The notes below the pieces were generated by a model. The model was not told where the DNA came from and ran no database searches. It was given only the letters and a program-made list of their open reading frames with translations. This document shows positions 51,915 through 60,999 of a DNA stretch of 64,000 bases, piece after piece (position 1 is the stretch's first letter; each line of letters starts with the position of its first letter). A program made the position numbers and the translations under genes. The stretch comes from Myxococcus landrumus (GTDB lineage: Bacteria > Myxococcota > Myxococcia > Myxococcales > Myxococcaceae): contig NZ_CP071091.1 of the NCBI RefSeq assembly GCF_017301635.1, forward strand, positions 9,292,501 to 9,356,500. Direction: 5' to 3'.

Positions 51915-53516
51915 ATGCGAATCATTCGTTCATGCCTTCCCGCGGCACTGATGTTGGTGACCGCATCCTGCTCGGACGACAAACCCGGAGGGCGCGCTCC
52001 AGAGGTCTCAGAAGCGGCGCCCGCGCGAGTGCGGCGGCTCACGCGCGCGGAATACGACAACAGTGTCTTTACCGTGGTGAAGCACCCCACGCCGGTGCCC
52101 ATGGCGCAATTGCTGGCGCCCGAGGACGCCATCCTGGGCTTCACCACGCATGACCGCTTGCAGGTGACGTCGCTGCTGGCGGACCAGCTCGACACCATCG
52201 CCGACCAGAACTGGGCGCCCGTCGCGCTGGGCACGCTGGCCAGCGAGTATGAGTGCGCGGGGAGCAAGGACGAGGAGGCGTGTGCCCGTTCCTTCATCAA
52301 GGCGCTGGGCGCGCGCGCCTTCCGGCGGGAGGTGCTGGCGGAGGAGGAGGCGGACCTGCTGGAGCTGTGGAGGGCGGTGCGCAAGGAATCGGAGCCGAAG
52401 AAGGCGGCCGAGTTCGTCATCCAGGCCGTGCTGACGTCGGCGTCGTTCCTCTACCGCACGGAGCTGGGCGAGCCCGGCAAGCCGGGCGCCGTGGTGTGGC
52501 TGACGCAGCGGGAGATTGCCTCCGCGCTGGCCTTCGCCATCACCGGTGGACCTCCGGACGCGGAGCTGCTCGCGGCGGCGGACGCGGACAAGCTCGTGAC
52601 GGCGGATGCGCGCGAGGCCCAGGCGCGGCGCCTGCTGAAGACGAAGGAGTCCCAGGCCTACCTGGAGCGCTTCATCGTCGAGTGGCTGGGCCTGTCCGGG
52701 CTGAACAGCATCAACAAGAACAACCAGGTGTTCCCTGACTTCAGCGCGGCCTTCAAGGACTCCAGCCGCATGGAGACGATGACGTTCATCAACCACGTCG
52801 TCGCCAACGAAGGGGCCTCGGTGAAGGAGCTGCTGGGCGCGAACTACACCTTCGCGGACGGGCGCATGTCTGAGTTCTATGGCACGACGTCCACTCCGGA
52901 CGGCACCCGGGGCCGCGTGCCGCTGCCGGCCAACCGCGTGGGCATCCTCACCCACGCGAGCGTGCTGACGACCTACTCGCTGTTCGACTCCAGCTCGCCC
53001 ATCCGCCGCGGCAAGTTCGTCCTCACGCGCCTGTTGTGCCGGGAAGTTCCTCCGCCGCCGCCGTCCATCATCATCATCCCGCCCGCCGTCACGCCGGACA
53101 GCACCACCCGGGCGCGCTTCGCCGCGCACACCGACAACCCCACGTGCGCGGGCTGCCACCGGCAGCTGGACCCCATCGGCTTCGGCATGGAGGACTACGA
53201 CGGCCTGGGCAAGTACCGCACGAAGGAGAACGGGCTGGACGTGGATGCCAGCGGCTCCGTCGAGCACTCCAACGGCAAGTTCACCTTCAAGGGGGGCGCG
53301 CAGCTGGCGAAGTTCCTCGCGGAAAGCGACGACGTGGCGGAGTGCGTGCCGCTGCAGCTCTTCCGCTACGTCATGGGCCGGGATGAGGACACCGTGGACT
53401 CGTCGATGCTCGCGGACATGCGCGGGCGCTTCCGCGCGGACCCGAAGCTGAAGCTGGGTGACGCCCTGGTGGGCCTCGTCCGTTCCCCGTATTTCGTCCA
53501 CCGCCGCAACCCCTGA
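51915..53516 (+). CDS. DUF1592/DUF1588-family exported lipoprotein
   Basis: A 533-residue lipoprotein (MRIIRSCLPAALMLVTASC, lipid-modified Cys19). The order DUF1595 (about 90-160), DUF1592 (about 170-300), DUF1588 (about 320-430) and DUF1585 (about 450-530) is visible through SFIKALGARAFRREVL, FLYRTELGE, LLCREVPPPPP and CAGCHRQLDPIGFGMEDYDGLG. The CxxCH in DUF1588 looks like a c-type haem site. The set is best known from planctomycetes and myxobacteria and its role is unknown. The next gene (DUF1552) starts 15 bases on, the usual partner. Confidence 0.88.
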   Translation: MRIIRSCLPAALMLVTASCSDDKPGGRAPEVSEAAPARVRRLTRAEYDNSVFTVVKHPTPVPMAQLLAPEDAILGFTTHDRLQVTSLLADQLDTIADQNWAPVALGTLASEYECAGSKDEEACARSFIKALGARAFRREVLAEEEADLLELWRAVRKESEPKKAAEFVIQAVLTSASFLYRTELGEPGKPGAVVWLTQREIASALAFAITGGPPDAELLAAADADKLVTADAREAQARRLLKTKESQAYLERFIVEWLGLSGLNSINKNNQVFPDFSAAFKDSSRMETMTFINHVVANEGASVKELLGANYTFADGRMSEFYGTTSTPDGTRGRVPLPANRVGILTHASVLTTYSLFDSSSPIRRGKFVLTRLLCREVPPPPPSIIIIPPAVTPDSTTRARFAAHTDNPTCAGCHRQLDPIGFGMEDYDGLGKYRTKENGLDVDASGSVEHSNGKFTFKGGAQLAKFLAESDDVAECVPLQLFRYVMGRDEDTVDSSMLADMRGRFRADPKLKLGDALVGLVRSPYFVHRRNP

Positions 53517-53531
53517 GTCCGAGCCACCACC

Positions 53532-54977
53532 ATGCTTCGAGAACTTTCACGTCGCTCTCTTCTCAAGACACTGGCGGGCTCGGCCGCGGCGCTGCCCCTG
53601 GCCAACCTGCTGGGCACCACGAATGCGTATGCGCAGGGCACCGCGTCGCCCATGCGCTTCATCGCCATCTTCACGCCGCACGGCTGCCTGCCGGAGTACT
53701 GGAACCCGCAGGGGGAGGGCGAGGGCTTCTCGCTCAACTTCCCCAACTCCATGCTCCAGCCGCTGGAGGCCCACAAGTCCAAGCTGCTGGTGCTGGATGG
53801 CCTGGACTACCAGGTGCTCTACGAGCACGGGCTGACGGGCCACGAGGGTGGCCCCTTGACGTTCCTCACCGGCAGCAAGGTCAACACCGCCAGCGGCGAT
53901 GACCTGCCGGAGAACGCGTCGCTGGACCAGGTGCTCGCGGCGCAGGCCCACATCGGCGGCTCCACGAAGTTCCGCTCCATCCAGCTCAACGCGTGGGAGC
54001 AGTTCGGCGGCCAGCACGTCTACAACAGCATCAGCTTCACCGCGAACGGTGGACGCGTGCCCTTCGAGCGCAACCCGGCGGGCGCCTTCCAGCGCCTGTT
54101 CGGCACCGCGCCCTCCCCGACGACGGACCCGGTGGAGGCGGGGCGCTCGACGACGCGCCGCCGCAGCCTCCTGAACTACCTGGTCAAGGACGCCGAGCGG
54201 CTTCGCAACCGGCTGGCGGGCGCGGAGCGGGAGAAGCTGGAGACGCATCTGGAGTCTCTGCACGACATCGAGCGGCGGCTGGGGGCGCTGAGCCTGACGC
54301 CTCCGGGGCTGGCCCCCGCACCGGCGCCCGCCGAGGGCGACTGCAGCGGGACGAACGGGCCGCCGAACTACGACGTGGGCTCGCTCGGCAATCTCTCGCT
54401 CATGCCGGCGCTGACGAAGCTGCACATGGACGTCATCACCCGCGCGTTCGCCTGTGACTTGACGCGTGTGGTGACGCTGACGATTCCGGGGCCGTCCATG
54501 CCGTGGCTCAACATCCACGAGGACACGCACAACGACCTGGCGCACCGGCTGGACGTCACGGACCCCACGGAGAAGGCGAGGATTCGCGGGAAGATGGTCC
54601 AGGTGCAGCGCTGGTACGCCGAGCAGGTGGCGTATCTGATGTCGGGCCTGGCCTCCATCCCGGAGGGCAGCGGCACGGTGCTGGACAACACGCTCATCCT
54701 CTGGGGCAACGAGCTGGGGGATTCGACGGGCCACATGAACGTGCGCGTGCCCACGGTGCTCGCGGGCGGCGCGGCGGGGAAGTTCCGCATGGGCCGCTTC
54801 CTGCGGCTGCGTCCCGCGGGCTCCAACCCGCTGGGCAACTGGGATGGCCCGGGCTCGCCGCTGCCGGGCGCGGTGGCACACAACAAGCTGCTGGTGTCCA
54901 TTGCCCAGGCCTTCGGGGTGAACGTGAACACCTTCGGCCATCCGGACTTCAAGGGCCCGCTGTCGGGCCTGACCTGA
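53532..54977 (+). CDS. DUF1552-family protein exported by Tat
   Basis: A 481-residue protein with a twin-arginine signal (LSRRSLLKTLAG, cleavage near AYAQG). The domain is the DUF1552 family, seen as FIAIFTPHGCLPEYW, LLVLDGLDYQV, GHEGGPLTFLTG, DHxHNDL-like EDTHNDLAH and LILWGNELGDSTGHM, which resemble alkaline-phosphatase-superfamily (DUF1501-like) folds with acidic and His residues. It is always encoded beside a DUF1592-type lipoprotein, as here. Tat export suggests a folded, perhaps metal-containing enzyme. Confidence 0.88.
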   Translation: MLRELSRRSLLKTLAGSAAALPLANLLGTTNAYAQGTASPMRFIAIFTPHGCLPEYWNPQGEGEGFSLNFPNSMLQPLEAHKSKLLVLDGLDYQVLYEHGLTGHEGGPLTFLTGSKVNTASGDDLPENASLDQVLAAQAHIGGSTKFRSIQLNAWEQFGGQHVYNSISFTANGGRVPFERNPAGAFQRLFGTAPSPTTDPVEAGRSTTRRRSLLNYLVKDAERLRNRLAGAEREKLETHLESLHDIERRLGALSLTPPGLAPAPAPAEGDCSGTNGPPNYDVGSLGNLSLMPALTKLHMDVITRAFACDLTRVVTLTIPGPSMPWLNIHEDTHNDLAHRLDVTDPTEKARIRGKMVQVQRWYAEQVAYLMSGLASIPEGSGTVLDNTLILWGNELGDSTGHMNVRVPTVLAGGAAGKFRMGRFLRLRPAGSNPLGNWDGPGSPLPGAVAHNKLLVSIAQAFGVNVNTFGHPDFKGPLSGLT

Positions 54978-54987
54978 GTCCAGCACC

Positions 54988-55017
54988 TCGCGGCGGGGCC
55001 TCGTCTCCGCCGCGAGT
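54988..55017. terminator. Hairpin between convergent DUF1552 and YdjM-like genes
   Basis: A perfect 10-bp inverted repeat (CTCGCGGCGG / CCGCCGCGAG, loop of 10) sits just after the DUF1552 stop in a 91-base gap between convergent genes. Confidence 0.7.
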
Positions 55018-55068
55018 GTCCCTCCGGGCCCCAGGTTCCAGGCTCCAGGGTGGCTCGGAGGGGCGCGG

Positions 55069-56076
55069 CTACTGCGTCTTCGTCCCGTCACCCCGCCAGC
55101 GGCGCAGGAGCTCGGAGGCGCTGCCGCCTCGCTCCAGCCGGGCGTCCTCCACCGTCCCCGTGGGGCCCACCCGCACGACGAACGTGAGCGTGGGCTCGCC
55201 GCGCAGGTGGTAGCGCAGGTCGGCGATGTGCACCTCGCGGCCTGAGTCCACGGGCTTCACCGTCACCACGGGGAAGCGCGCCCAGGCCAGGGCCTCGCGC
55301 ACCGTGGGCACGTCGCGCAGCTCCGCGGGCAGCGCGTCCTCCGGTGCGGAGACCTGACGCGCCTCTCGCGGTGCTCCCAGCAGGGTGACGTCCCCCGCCG
55401 CGAGCGCGGAGCCGGGCAGCCGCGCCACGTAGCGCCATGCGCTGAAGGACAGCGGTGCGGGGAACACGCGCACGGCCTCCGCCTGCGGATAGGCCTGGGC
55501 CACCCGCCGCGTGAGCGCGCCCCAGACCGCGACGCGGGCGCCCACGTAGGCCATGGAGCACGCGAAGCCCACGAGCACGGCCTTTCGCCACAGCGCCCGC
55601 TTGCGCCACGCCACCCCCGCGCCCATGACGAGCGGCAGCGTCACCCACGGGTCCACCACCACCGTCCAGTCCAGGCTGAGCCTCGCGTCGGAGAAGGGCA
55701 GCAGCACGCGGGTGCCCCAGCCCGTCCACAGGTCCGGCAGCAGGTGCGCGAACAGCACGGACGACAGGCTGGTGAGGAGCACGGGCCGCCACCGCGCGCC
55801 GCGAAAGCAGGCCCGGGCGATGAGGGTGGCCGCCAGCGCGACGACGGGCGCGAAGAAGAGCGAGTGGGACAGGCCGCGGTGCGCGTGCAGCGCCACCGTC
55901 ACCGCGTCTCCCCGGGCCAGGAGCGTGTCCAGGTCGGGCAGCTCGGCGGCCAGGACGCTCGCCAGGAGCACCGCGCGGTCCGTGGGCGACGCGCGCTCCG
56001 GTGAGTCGGGCGCCACGTCGGGCCGGCGCAGCGCGCCCACCGCCAATCCAAGAAGCCCGTGGGTGAGGTTGTCCAT
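55069..56076 (-). CDS. YdjM/DUF457-family inner-membrane metal-dependent hydrolase
   Basis: A 335-residue membrane protein. The start MDNLTHGLLGLAVG fits the YdjM family start exactly; an upstream in-frame ATG would add 32 residues without family resemblance. It has about four helices, LPDLDTLL and HRGLSHSLF as the acidic and His metal site, and HLLPDLWT. The C-terminal 120 residues are soluble. The family is related to phospholipase-like and LexA-regulated membrane hydrolases; the substrate is unknown. It lies 114 bases downstream of the pectinacetylesterase gene on the same strand. Confidence 0.8.
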   Translation of the reverse strand: MDNLTHGLLGLAVGALRRPDVAPDSPERASPTDRAVLLASVLAAELPDLDTLLARGDAVTVALHAHRGLSHSLFFAPVVALAATLIARACFRGARWRPVLLTSLSSVLFAHLLPDLWTGWGTRVLLPFSDARLSLDWTVVVDPWVTLPLVMGAGVAWRKRALWRKAVLVGFACSMAYVGARVAVWGALTRRVAQAYPQAEAVRVFPAPLSFSAWRYVARLPGSALAAGDVTLLGAPREARQVSAPEDALPAELRDVPTVREALAWARFPVVTVKPVDSGREVHIADLRYHLRGEPTLTFVVRVGPTGTVEDARLERGGSASELLRRWRGDGTKTQ

Positions 56077-56190
56077 GGCGCCTGAAGCCTCTAGCGCCTT
56101 CCTCCCACGAGGGCCAGCGGCGGGACGTGAGAGGCTTCCCCGCCCCGCCGCCAGTCCGTCATGCGGGCTCAACAGGAACGGCTGGGAGGA

Positions 56191-57504
56191 CTACCCGCCC
56201 AGCGCGCCGTTGATGAGCGGCGCGACAATCTGCATGCCCGGGTCCTCGTTGTTGTAGCCGTTCGCCGGCTCGTAGATGCGCACGCGCTGGTTGCCGTTGA
56301 CCCAGCGGGACAGGAACACGTCCATGCCCACGAACTCGCTGTAGCACTTGTACGTCTGGCCCCAGGGGAACTCCATGTACTCGTACCAGTACCGCTTCTT
56401 CTCCATCTGCTGGCAGGCGTGCGAGCCGATGAAGGTGATGATGGTGCTGCAGTGGCTGGAGTTGATGGCGCGGTGGTGGGGGATGAAGTAGCTGTAGTTG
56501 TTGTACTTGTTCAGCTCGGTGACGAGCGCGTCCTGGTCGCCCTTCCAGTAGCCCAGCACGCTCTCCTGGTCATTGGGCGAGTGGAAGCGGTCGTAGGAGA
56601 AGCGCGAGTAGTTGTAGTCGCGCGTGTAGCCCGTGTACGCGAGCTGGTCGTTGGGGAACTCCTGCGCGACCATGCGGTTGATGCTGCCGAAGTCGTTGCG
56701 GTCGAACGACGCGGGCAGCTGGCCGAACACCGAGTCCAGGTCCCACGACTCGCGAATCTTGGTGTGCAGGGCGCGCGACTTGAAGTTGGCGTTGGGCGCC
56801 AGGAAGATGGGGCCGGAGTCGTTGAGCAGATAGCCCCGCGCCGGGTTCATGATGCGGCGCACGAAGTAGTAGCCCGCGGAGGTGGCCGTGCCGCCCGCGC
56901 TGTAGCCCGTCATCAGGAACTTCTGGGCATTGGGGAACTGCGACTTGGCGTAGTTCGCCACCGCCAGCGTGTTGGTGTAGCCGCTGTGGTGCCAGGTCAG
57001 CGGCGGGTTCTGCCCCGTGCTGTCCACGTACGTCTTCACGTTGTTGCCCACGTGCACGTCGCCGGTGCAGTACGGCACGTAGACGATGTTCCAGCCCTTG
57101 GTCACCAGGTCCGTCTTGCTGCGGCCCGGCAGGCCCGGGTCCGCGCCGTTGACCAACGGCGAGACATACTTCGCGGTGAACTGGGTGATGTAGTCGTCGG
57201 AGATGCCGTTCGGGTTCGCCGCGCCCAGCACGCCCGCGCGGCCGCTACAGGTGTCGTAGTCCCAGCACGCGCCGCCACCTTCCAGCAGCATCAGCACGTT
57301 GGGAGAGTTCGTCTTGTGGACGAAGAACTTGAACTGGGAACCATTGCCACACTTGGTCCCAGGCAGCTCCACCTTCTGCCAGGGGTAGTTGTTGCCACCA
57401 TCCACCAGCACATCGACGATGGACGACATCACGACTTCCGAGCGGGCGGCGCTGGGGACCATCAGCGCGGCGACAGCAAGGCACGCCACGAGTACGCGCT
57501 TCAT
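56191..57504 (-). CDS. Pectinacetylesterase-family secreted hydrolase
   Basis: A 437-residue exported enzyme with a signal peptide (residues 1-21, ending SAARS). The fold is the pectinacetylesterase/Notum family: [16 protein letters not shown] (oxyanion), [14 protein letters not shown], the nucleophile elbow [20 protein letters not shown], and HSH-type residues in [13 protein letters not shown]. Members deacylate polysaccharides or, as Notum, protein-bound palmitoleate. In a myxobacterium a polysaccharide or prey-surface ester is the likely substrate. A CTGACT-N17-TATAAA promoter lies upstream. Its codon use is somewhat more AT-tolerant (many Asn and Tyr). Confidence 0.88.
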   Translation of the reverse strand: MKRVLVACLAVAALMVPSAARSEVVMSSIVDVLVDGGNNYPWQKVELPGTKCGNGSQFKFFVHKTNSPNVLMLLEGGGACWDYDTCSGRAGVLGAANPNGISDDYITQFTAKYVSPLVNGADPGLPGRSKTDLVTKGWNIVYVPYCTGDVHVGNNVKTYVDSTGQNPPLTWHHSGYTNTLAVANYAKSQFPNAQKFLMTGYSAGGTATSAGYYFVRRIMNPARGYLLNDSGPIFLAPNANFKSRALHTKIRESWDLDSVFGQLPASFDRNDFGSINRMVAQEFPNDQLAYTGYTRDYNYSRFSYDRFHSPNDQESVLGYWKGDQDALVTELNKYNNYSYFIPHHRAINSSHCSTIITFIGSHACQQMEKKRYWYEYMEFPWGQTYKCYSEFVGMDVFLSRWVNGNQRVRIYEPANGYNNEDPGMQIVAPLINGALGG

Positions 57505-57536
57505 GCAGGCTCCTCCGGGTTTGGGGGGAATGCAGC

Positions 57537-57565
57537 TTTATATCTCACGTTGACACGGGAGTCAG
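57537..57565 (-). promoter_or_regulatory. Promoter of the pectinacetylesterase-like gene
   Basis: On the minus strand CTGACT (57565-57560) and TATAAA (57542-57537) are separated by 17 bases, about 33 bases before the ATG. The inverted repeat CGGGA-N5-TCCCG covers the -35 and may be an operator. Confidence 0.6.
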
Positions 57566-57673
57566 TCCCGATTGTTGTTGTTTCATGTTTCGGCCTCCGT
57601 CTCGTTTGTGATGCATTGCGCCATGCGTGGGGGTGGGTTGCCAGGCGCGCGAGGTGCGCGGTATTCGGGATTC

Positions 57674-58354
57674 ATGGCCGAGCACGTTGGGACGAAGAGC
57701 CGGGTCTGGGTGGCGGGGCTCGCGGGCGCCGCCTTGGTGGCCGCACTGGTATTTTCCCTGAGGGAAGCGCCGCCCCAGGCCCCCGCGCCCGAAACCCAGA
57801 CGCCGCCGCCCGCCGCGGTGCATCAAATCCCTCCCATGTCCGGGGTGGCCCCGTCTCCTCCGGCGCCAGGAATGACAAGCAGCGCCCTGCCGGAGGCGCT
57901 CAAGCTGCCCGAGCCCGGCGAGGACACCTCACCCAAACCCTATCCGTTGGATCTGGTCGCGCTGCAGGCCCGGCTGCCGGACAACCTCTACTGGAAGCTG
58001 GCGGCGCCCTCGACGGACGCGGAGGTCCTCCGGCGGCGTGAGGAGGAGACGAAGCGGTGGAGTGAGGTCTTCGGTCGGGTCCAGTCGGGTGAGGCGACGG
58101 AGGAGGAGGTGCGCCAGTATTACGAGCGACGACGCAAGGTGTCAGAGGACATGTTGCAGTTCGCGACGACGGTGCTGGCCGAGCACGGGGACGCGCTCCC
58201 CGAGCGTGACAAGGGATTGTACGAGCTGAGCATCAACATGCACCGCACGCGGCTGTCGGAGTACCCGCGCCAGGAGGCGGATGCCCAGGCACACCGGCTC
58301 ACCCGGGCGCAGCAGCGCCAGGCGTGGCGTCAGGGGCAGTCCCAGCAGCCCTGA
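57674..58354 (+). CDS. Membrane-anchored helical protein of unknown function
   Basis: A 226-residue protein with one N-terminal membrane helix (about 11-30, VWVAGLAGAALVAALVFSL). A Pro-rich spacer of about 60 residues follows. The C-terminal half is a charged helical domain rich in Arg and Glu (LRRREEETKRWSEVFGRVQ, EEVRQYYERRRKVSEDMLQF). The soluble domain is likely periplasmic. No family recognised. It precedes the two kinase genes by 89 bases on the same strand, without a clear link. Confidence 0.65.
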   Translation: MAEHVGTKSRVWVAGLAGAALVAALVFSLREAPPQAPAPETQTPPPAAVHQIPPMSGVAPSPPAPGMTSSALPEALKLPEPGEDTSPKPYPLDLVALQARLPDNLYWKLAAPSTDAEVLRRREEETKRWSEVFGRVQSGEATEEEVRQYYERRRKVSEDMLQFATTVLAEHGDALPERDKGLYELSINMHRTRLSEYPRQEADAQAHRLTRAQQRQAWRQGQSQQP

Positions 58355-58443
58355 GCGCGGGTGTTGAGTAGTGAAAAATCCAGAGGTGCACCGGCGGGGG
58401 GCTGGATTGGAGTGGATGCCCTGCTCCGCTAGGACAGGGGGTC

Positions 58444-59274
58444 ATGGTGGTGGAGACGAGTCGGAGGGGGGCGCCCGGCGCGGGCGACCACGAGGGGGGC
58501 GCTCCGGACGCGTCGCATCGAGCCGCGGGGGAGCTGGAGCAGCGTGTGGCGGAGCGGACGGCGGCGCTGGAGGCGGCGCTGCGGGTTCGCGACGAGTTCC
58601 TGTCCGTGGCGTCCCATGAGCTGCGCACGCCGCTGACCTCGCTGCGGCTGTACGTGGACGGGCTGGTGCGCTCCGCGGAGCTGGGCGCGGTGGCGCCCGC
58701 GGACGTGCCCAGACGCCTGGCCCGGGTCCAGGACCAGTGTCGGCGCCTGGACCGGCTCATCGCCACGCTGCTGGACGTGTCGCTCCTGTCCACGCAGCGC
58801 CCGGTGTTGGACCTGGAGGAGGTGGACCTGGGCCTGCTCGTGCGGAGCACCGCGGAGCGGATGGAGGACGACATCCGCCGGGCCGGGTGTGATTTGTGCC
58901 TGCGGGCTCCTCCGGGAATCGTGGGTGCGTGGGACCGCACGCGGGTGGAGCAGGTCTTCACCAACCTGCTGACCAATGCCTTGCGGCACGCGGCTGGGAC
59001 ACCCGTCGAGGTGGTGTTGACCCAAGAGGACGCCCACGCGCTGCTCCGGGTGAAGGACCAGGGGCCCGGCATCTCCGAGGCGGACCAGGAGCGGCTGTTC
59101 CAGCGCTTCTCCCGGTTGGACTCGAAGCGCCCCGGCTTCGGGCTGGGGCTGTGGATTTCACGGCAGTTGGTGGAGCTGCACGGCGGCACCCTGAGCGTGG
59201 TGAGTGCCCCGGGGCAAGGCGCCAGCTTCCTGGTCCGGCTTCCGTTGCCGGCGGCCCCCGCGCAGGGGCCTTGA
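58444..59274 (+). CDS. Cytoplasmic histidine kinase
   Basis: A 276-residue kinase with only a short head and the catalytic core. The H box is SVASHELRTPLTSLR near residue 57, the N box FTNLLTNALRHA, then the G1 box VKDQGPGISEA, F box LFQRFSRLD and G2 box FGLGLWISRQL. A coiled-coil segment at 27-48 may link it to a partner. There is no sensor domain, so input must come by protein contact or from the next gene. It is closely related to the core of the following kinase, suggesting local duplication. Confidence 0.9.
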   Translation: MVVETSRRGAPGAGDHEGGAPDASHRAAGELEQRVAERTAALEAALRVRDEFLSVASHELRTPLTSLRLYVDGLVRSAELGAVAPADVPRRLARVQDQCRRLDRLIATLLDVSLLSTQRPVLDLEEVDLGLLVRSTAERMEDDIRRAGCDLCLRAPPGIVGAWDRTRVEQVFTNLLTNALRHAAGTPVEVVLTQEDAHALLRVKDQGPGISEADQERLFQRFSRLDSKRPGFGLGLWISRQLVELHGGTLSVVSAPGQGASFLVRLPLPAAPAQGP

Positions 59275-59334
59275 AGGATTCGGTGGAGACCGCGGGCGAG
59301 TGTTGGCTGACGAGCAGATGCGTCGGAGGTGCAG

Positions 59335-60999
59335 GTGGGCTGGGATGAGGGAAGCACCAAACATGTCGCCGCGTCCAACGTGGACGTGGAGGGACTCGAC
59401 ACCGTGTTGTGGGACCAGCTCCCGGAGAGCGTGGCCATCTGCACGGCGCAGGGCGTGTGTCACTACGTGAATCCCGCCATGGAGCGCGTCTTCGGCAGCC
59501 TGGGGACGGAGCTCGTGGGCGGGGTGTTGTGGGAGCTGTACCCGGATGTCCTGCGGCAGGAGCTCCAGGAGCGCTTCCAGCGCGTGGCGGCCACGGGGGA
59601 GCCGGAGGAGTTCGAGTGGCACTTCATGGCCCGCGAGCGCTGGTTCGTGCTGCGCCTCTTCCGGGGCCACGGCCGCGTCTACGTCTTCGCGCTGGAGAAC
59701 ACGGCGGAGAAGAAGCAGGAGGCCATCCTCCGTGGCCTCTACGACGAGACTCGCCGCGCGCAGCGCCACGCGGCCTTCCTGGCGCAAGCCAGCGAGGTGC
59801 TGGCCTCCTCGCTGGAGCATGACGAAATCCTCCAGCGCCTCACCTTCCTCGCGGTGCCGCCGCTGGCGGATGGGTGCATCGTGGATGTCCCCATGCCGGA
59901 CGGGCGGGTGCGGCGCGTGGCGATGACCCACGTGCGCGCGGAGTTGGTGGAGCGCGCTCGCGCGTACCACGAGCGCTACCCCATCCGGATGGACGCGACG
60001 CATGGGGTGGGGAAGGTGCTGCGCACGGGCACCACGGAGTTCGTCCCGGAGCTGCGCCCGGACACCTCCGGCCAGTCGCGGACGGAGGAGGTGCGCCGCC
60101 AGGCCATGCTGGAGCTGGGCGTGACGGCGTACATCATCGTTCCCTTGATGAGCCGGGGGCGGGTGCTCGGGGCGCTGTCGCTGGTCAACACGGAGGGCGG
60201 CAGGCGCTACACCCATGCGGACGTGCGGCTCGCCGAGGACCTGGCCCGGCGCGCGGCCACGTCGCTGGACAACGGACGGCTGTACACCGAAGCGCAGGAG
60301 GCGGTGCGGGCGCGGGACTCGTTCCTCTCCGTGGCCTCGCATGAGCTGAACACGCCGCTCACCTCGCTGACGCTCAATGTCCAGGCGCTGCGCCGTCAGC
60401 TCGAGGCCACCGCCGACAAGGCGCCCGAGTCCGTCTCCCACAAGGTGGTGGCGGTGCAGCGCCAGCTCTCGCGGCTCTCCAGCCTGGTGCGGGAGCTGCT
60501 GGATGTGTCGCGCATCACCGCGGGCAAGCTGCGGCTGGAGCGCGAGGACATGGACCTGGCGGCGCTCACGCGGGAGCTGTTGCCGCGCTACGCGGAGGAG
60601 CTGTCCCGGGCGGGGTGCGCGCTGCGACTGGAGGCCGCGGAGACGGCGACGGGCCACTGGGACAAGCTGCGCGTCGAGCAGGTGTTCCAGAACCTCCTGT
60701 CCAACGCCATCAAGTACGGCCGAGGCCACCCCATCGACGTGCGCGTGGGCGCGGACTCCGAGCGGGCCTGGCTGTCGGTGGCGGACGGCGGCATGGGCAT
60801 CGCGCAGGAGGCGCAGCCGCGCTTGTTCCAGCGCTTCGAGCGGCTGGCCAGCGAGCGGCACTACGGCGGCCTGGGCCTGGGGCTGTGGATTGTGCGGCAA
60901 ATCGTGGACGCGATGGACGGGCGCATCCTCGTCAGGAGCGCGCCCGGCCAGGGCTCCACCTTCACCGTGGAGCTGCCGCGCCTGCCTCCGGCGAGATGA
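59335..60999 (+). CDS. PAS-GAF hybrid sensor histidine kinase
   Basis: A 554-residue cytoplasmic kinase. A PAS domain at about 20-120 (LPESVAICTAQGVCHYVNPAMERVFG), a GAF domain at about 150-300 (ASEVLASSLEHDEILQRL, YIIVPLMSRGRVLGALSLVN), then the core with H box SVASHELNTPLTSL, N box FQNLLSNAIKYG, G1 VADGGMGIAQE and G2 YGGLGLGLWIVRQ. In the H box Asn replaces the usual Arg after Leu (HELNTPL), still compatible with activity. The GTG at 59335 has GGAGG 5 bases upstream; GTG 59329 is an alternative. Its 3' end overlaps the opposing HelD gene by 38 bases. Confidence 0.88.
   Translation: MGWDEGSTKHVAASNVDVEGLDTVLWDQLPESVAICTAQGVCHYVNPAMERVFGSLGTELVGGVLWELYPDVLRQELQERFQRVAATGEPEEFEWHFMARERWFVLRLFRGHGRVYVFALENTAEKKQEAILRGLYDETRRAQRHAAFLAQASEVLASSLEHDEILQRLTFLAVPPLADGCIVDVPMPDGRVRRVAMTHVRAELVERARAYHERYPIRMDATHGVGKVLRTGTTEFVPELRPDTSGQSRTEEVRRQAMLELGVTAYIIVPLMSRGRVLGALSLVNTEGGRRYTHADVRLAEDLARRAATSLDNGRLYTEAQEAVRARDSFLSVASHELNTPLTSLTLNVQALRRQLEATADKAPESVSHKVVAVQRQLSRLSSLVRELLDVSRITAGKLRLEREDMDLAALTRELLPRYAEELSRAGCALRLEAAETATGHWDKLRVEQVFQNLLSNAIKYGRGHPIDVRVGADSERAWLSVADGGMGIAQEAQPRLFQRFERLASERHYGGLGLGLWIVRQIVDAMDGRILVRSAPGQGSTFTVELPRLPPAR

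Noticed and set aside
56161-58041. Long plus-strand frame across the pectinacetylesterase gene
   Set aside because: Runs through the gene's promoter, is Val/Arg/His-rich and has no motif; the opposing frame has signal peptide and catalytic residues.
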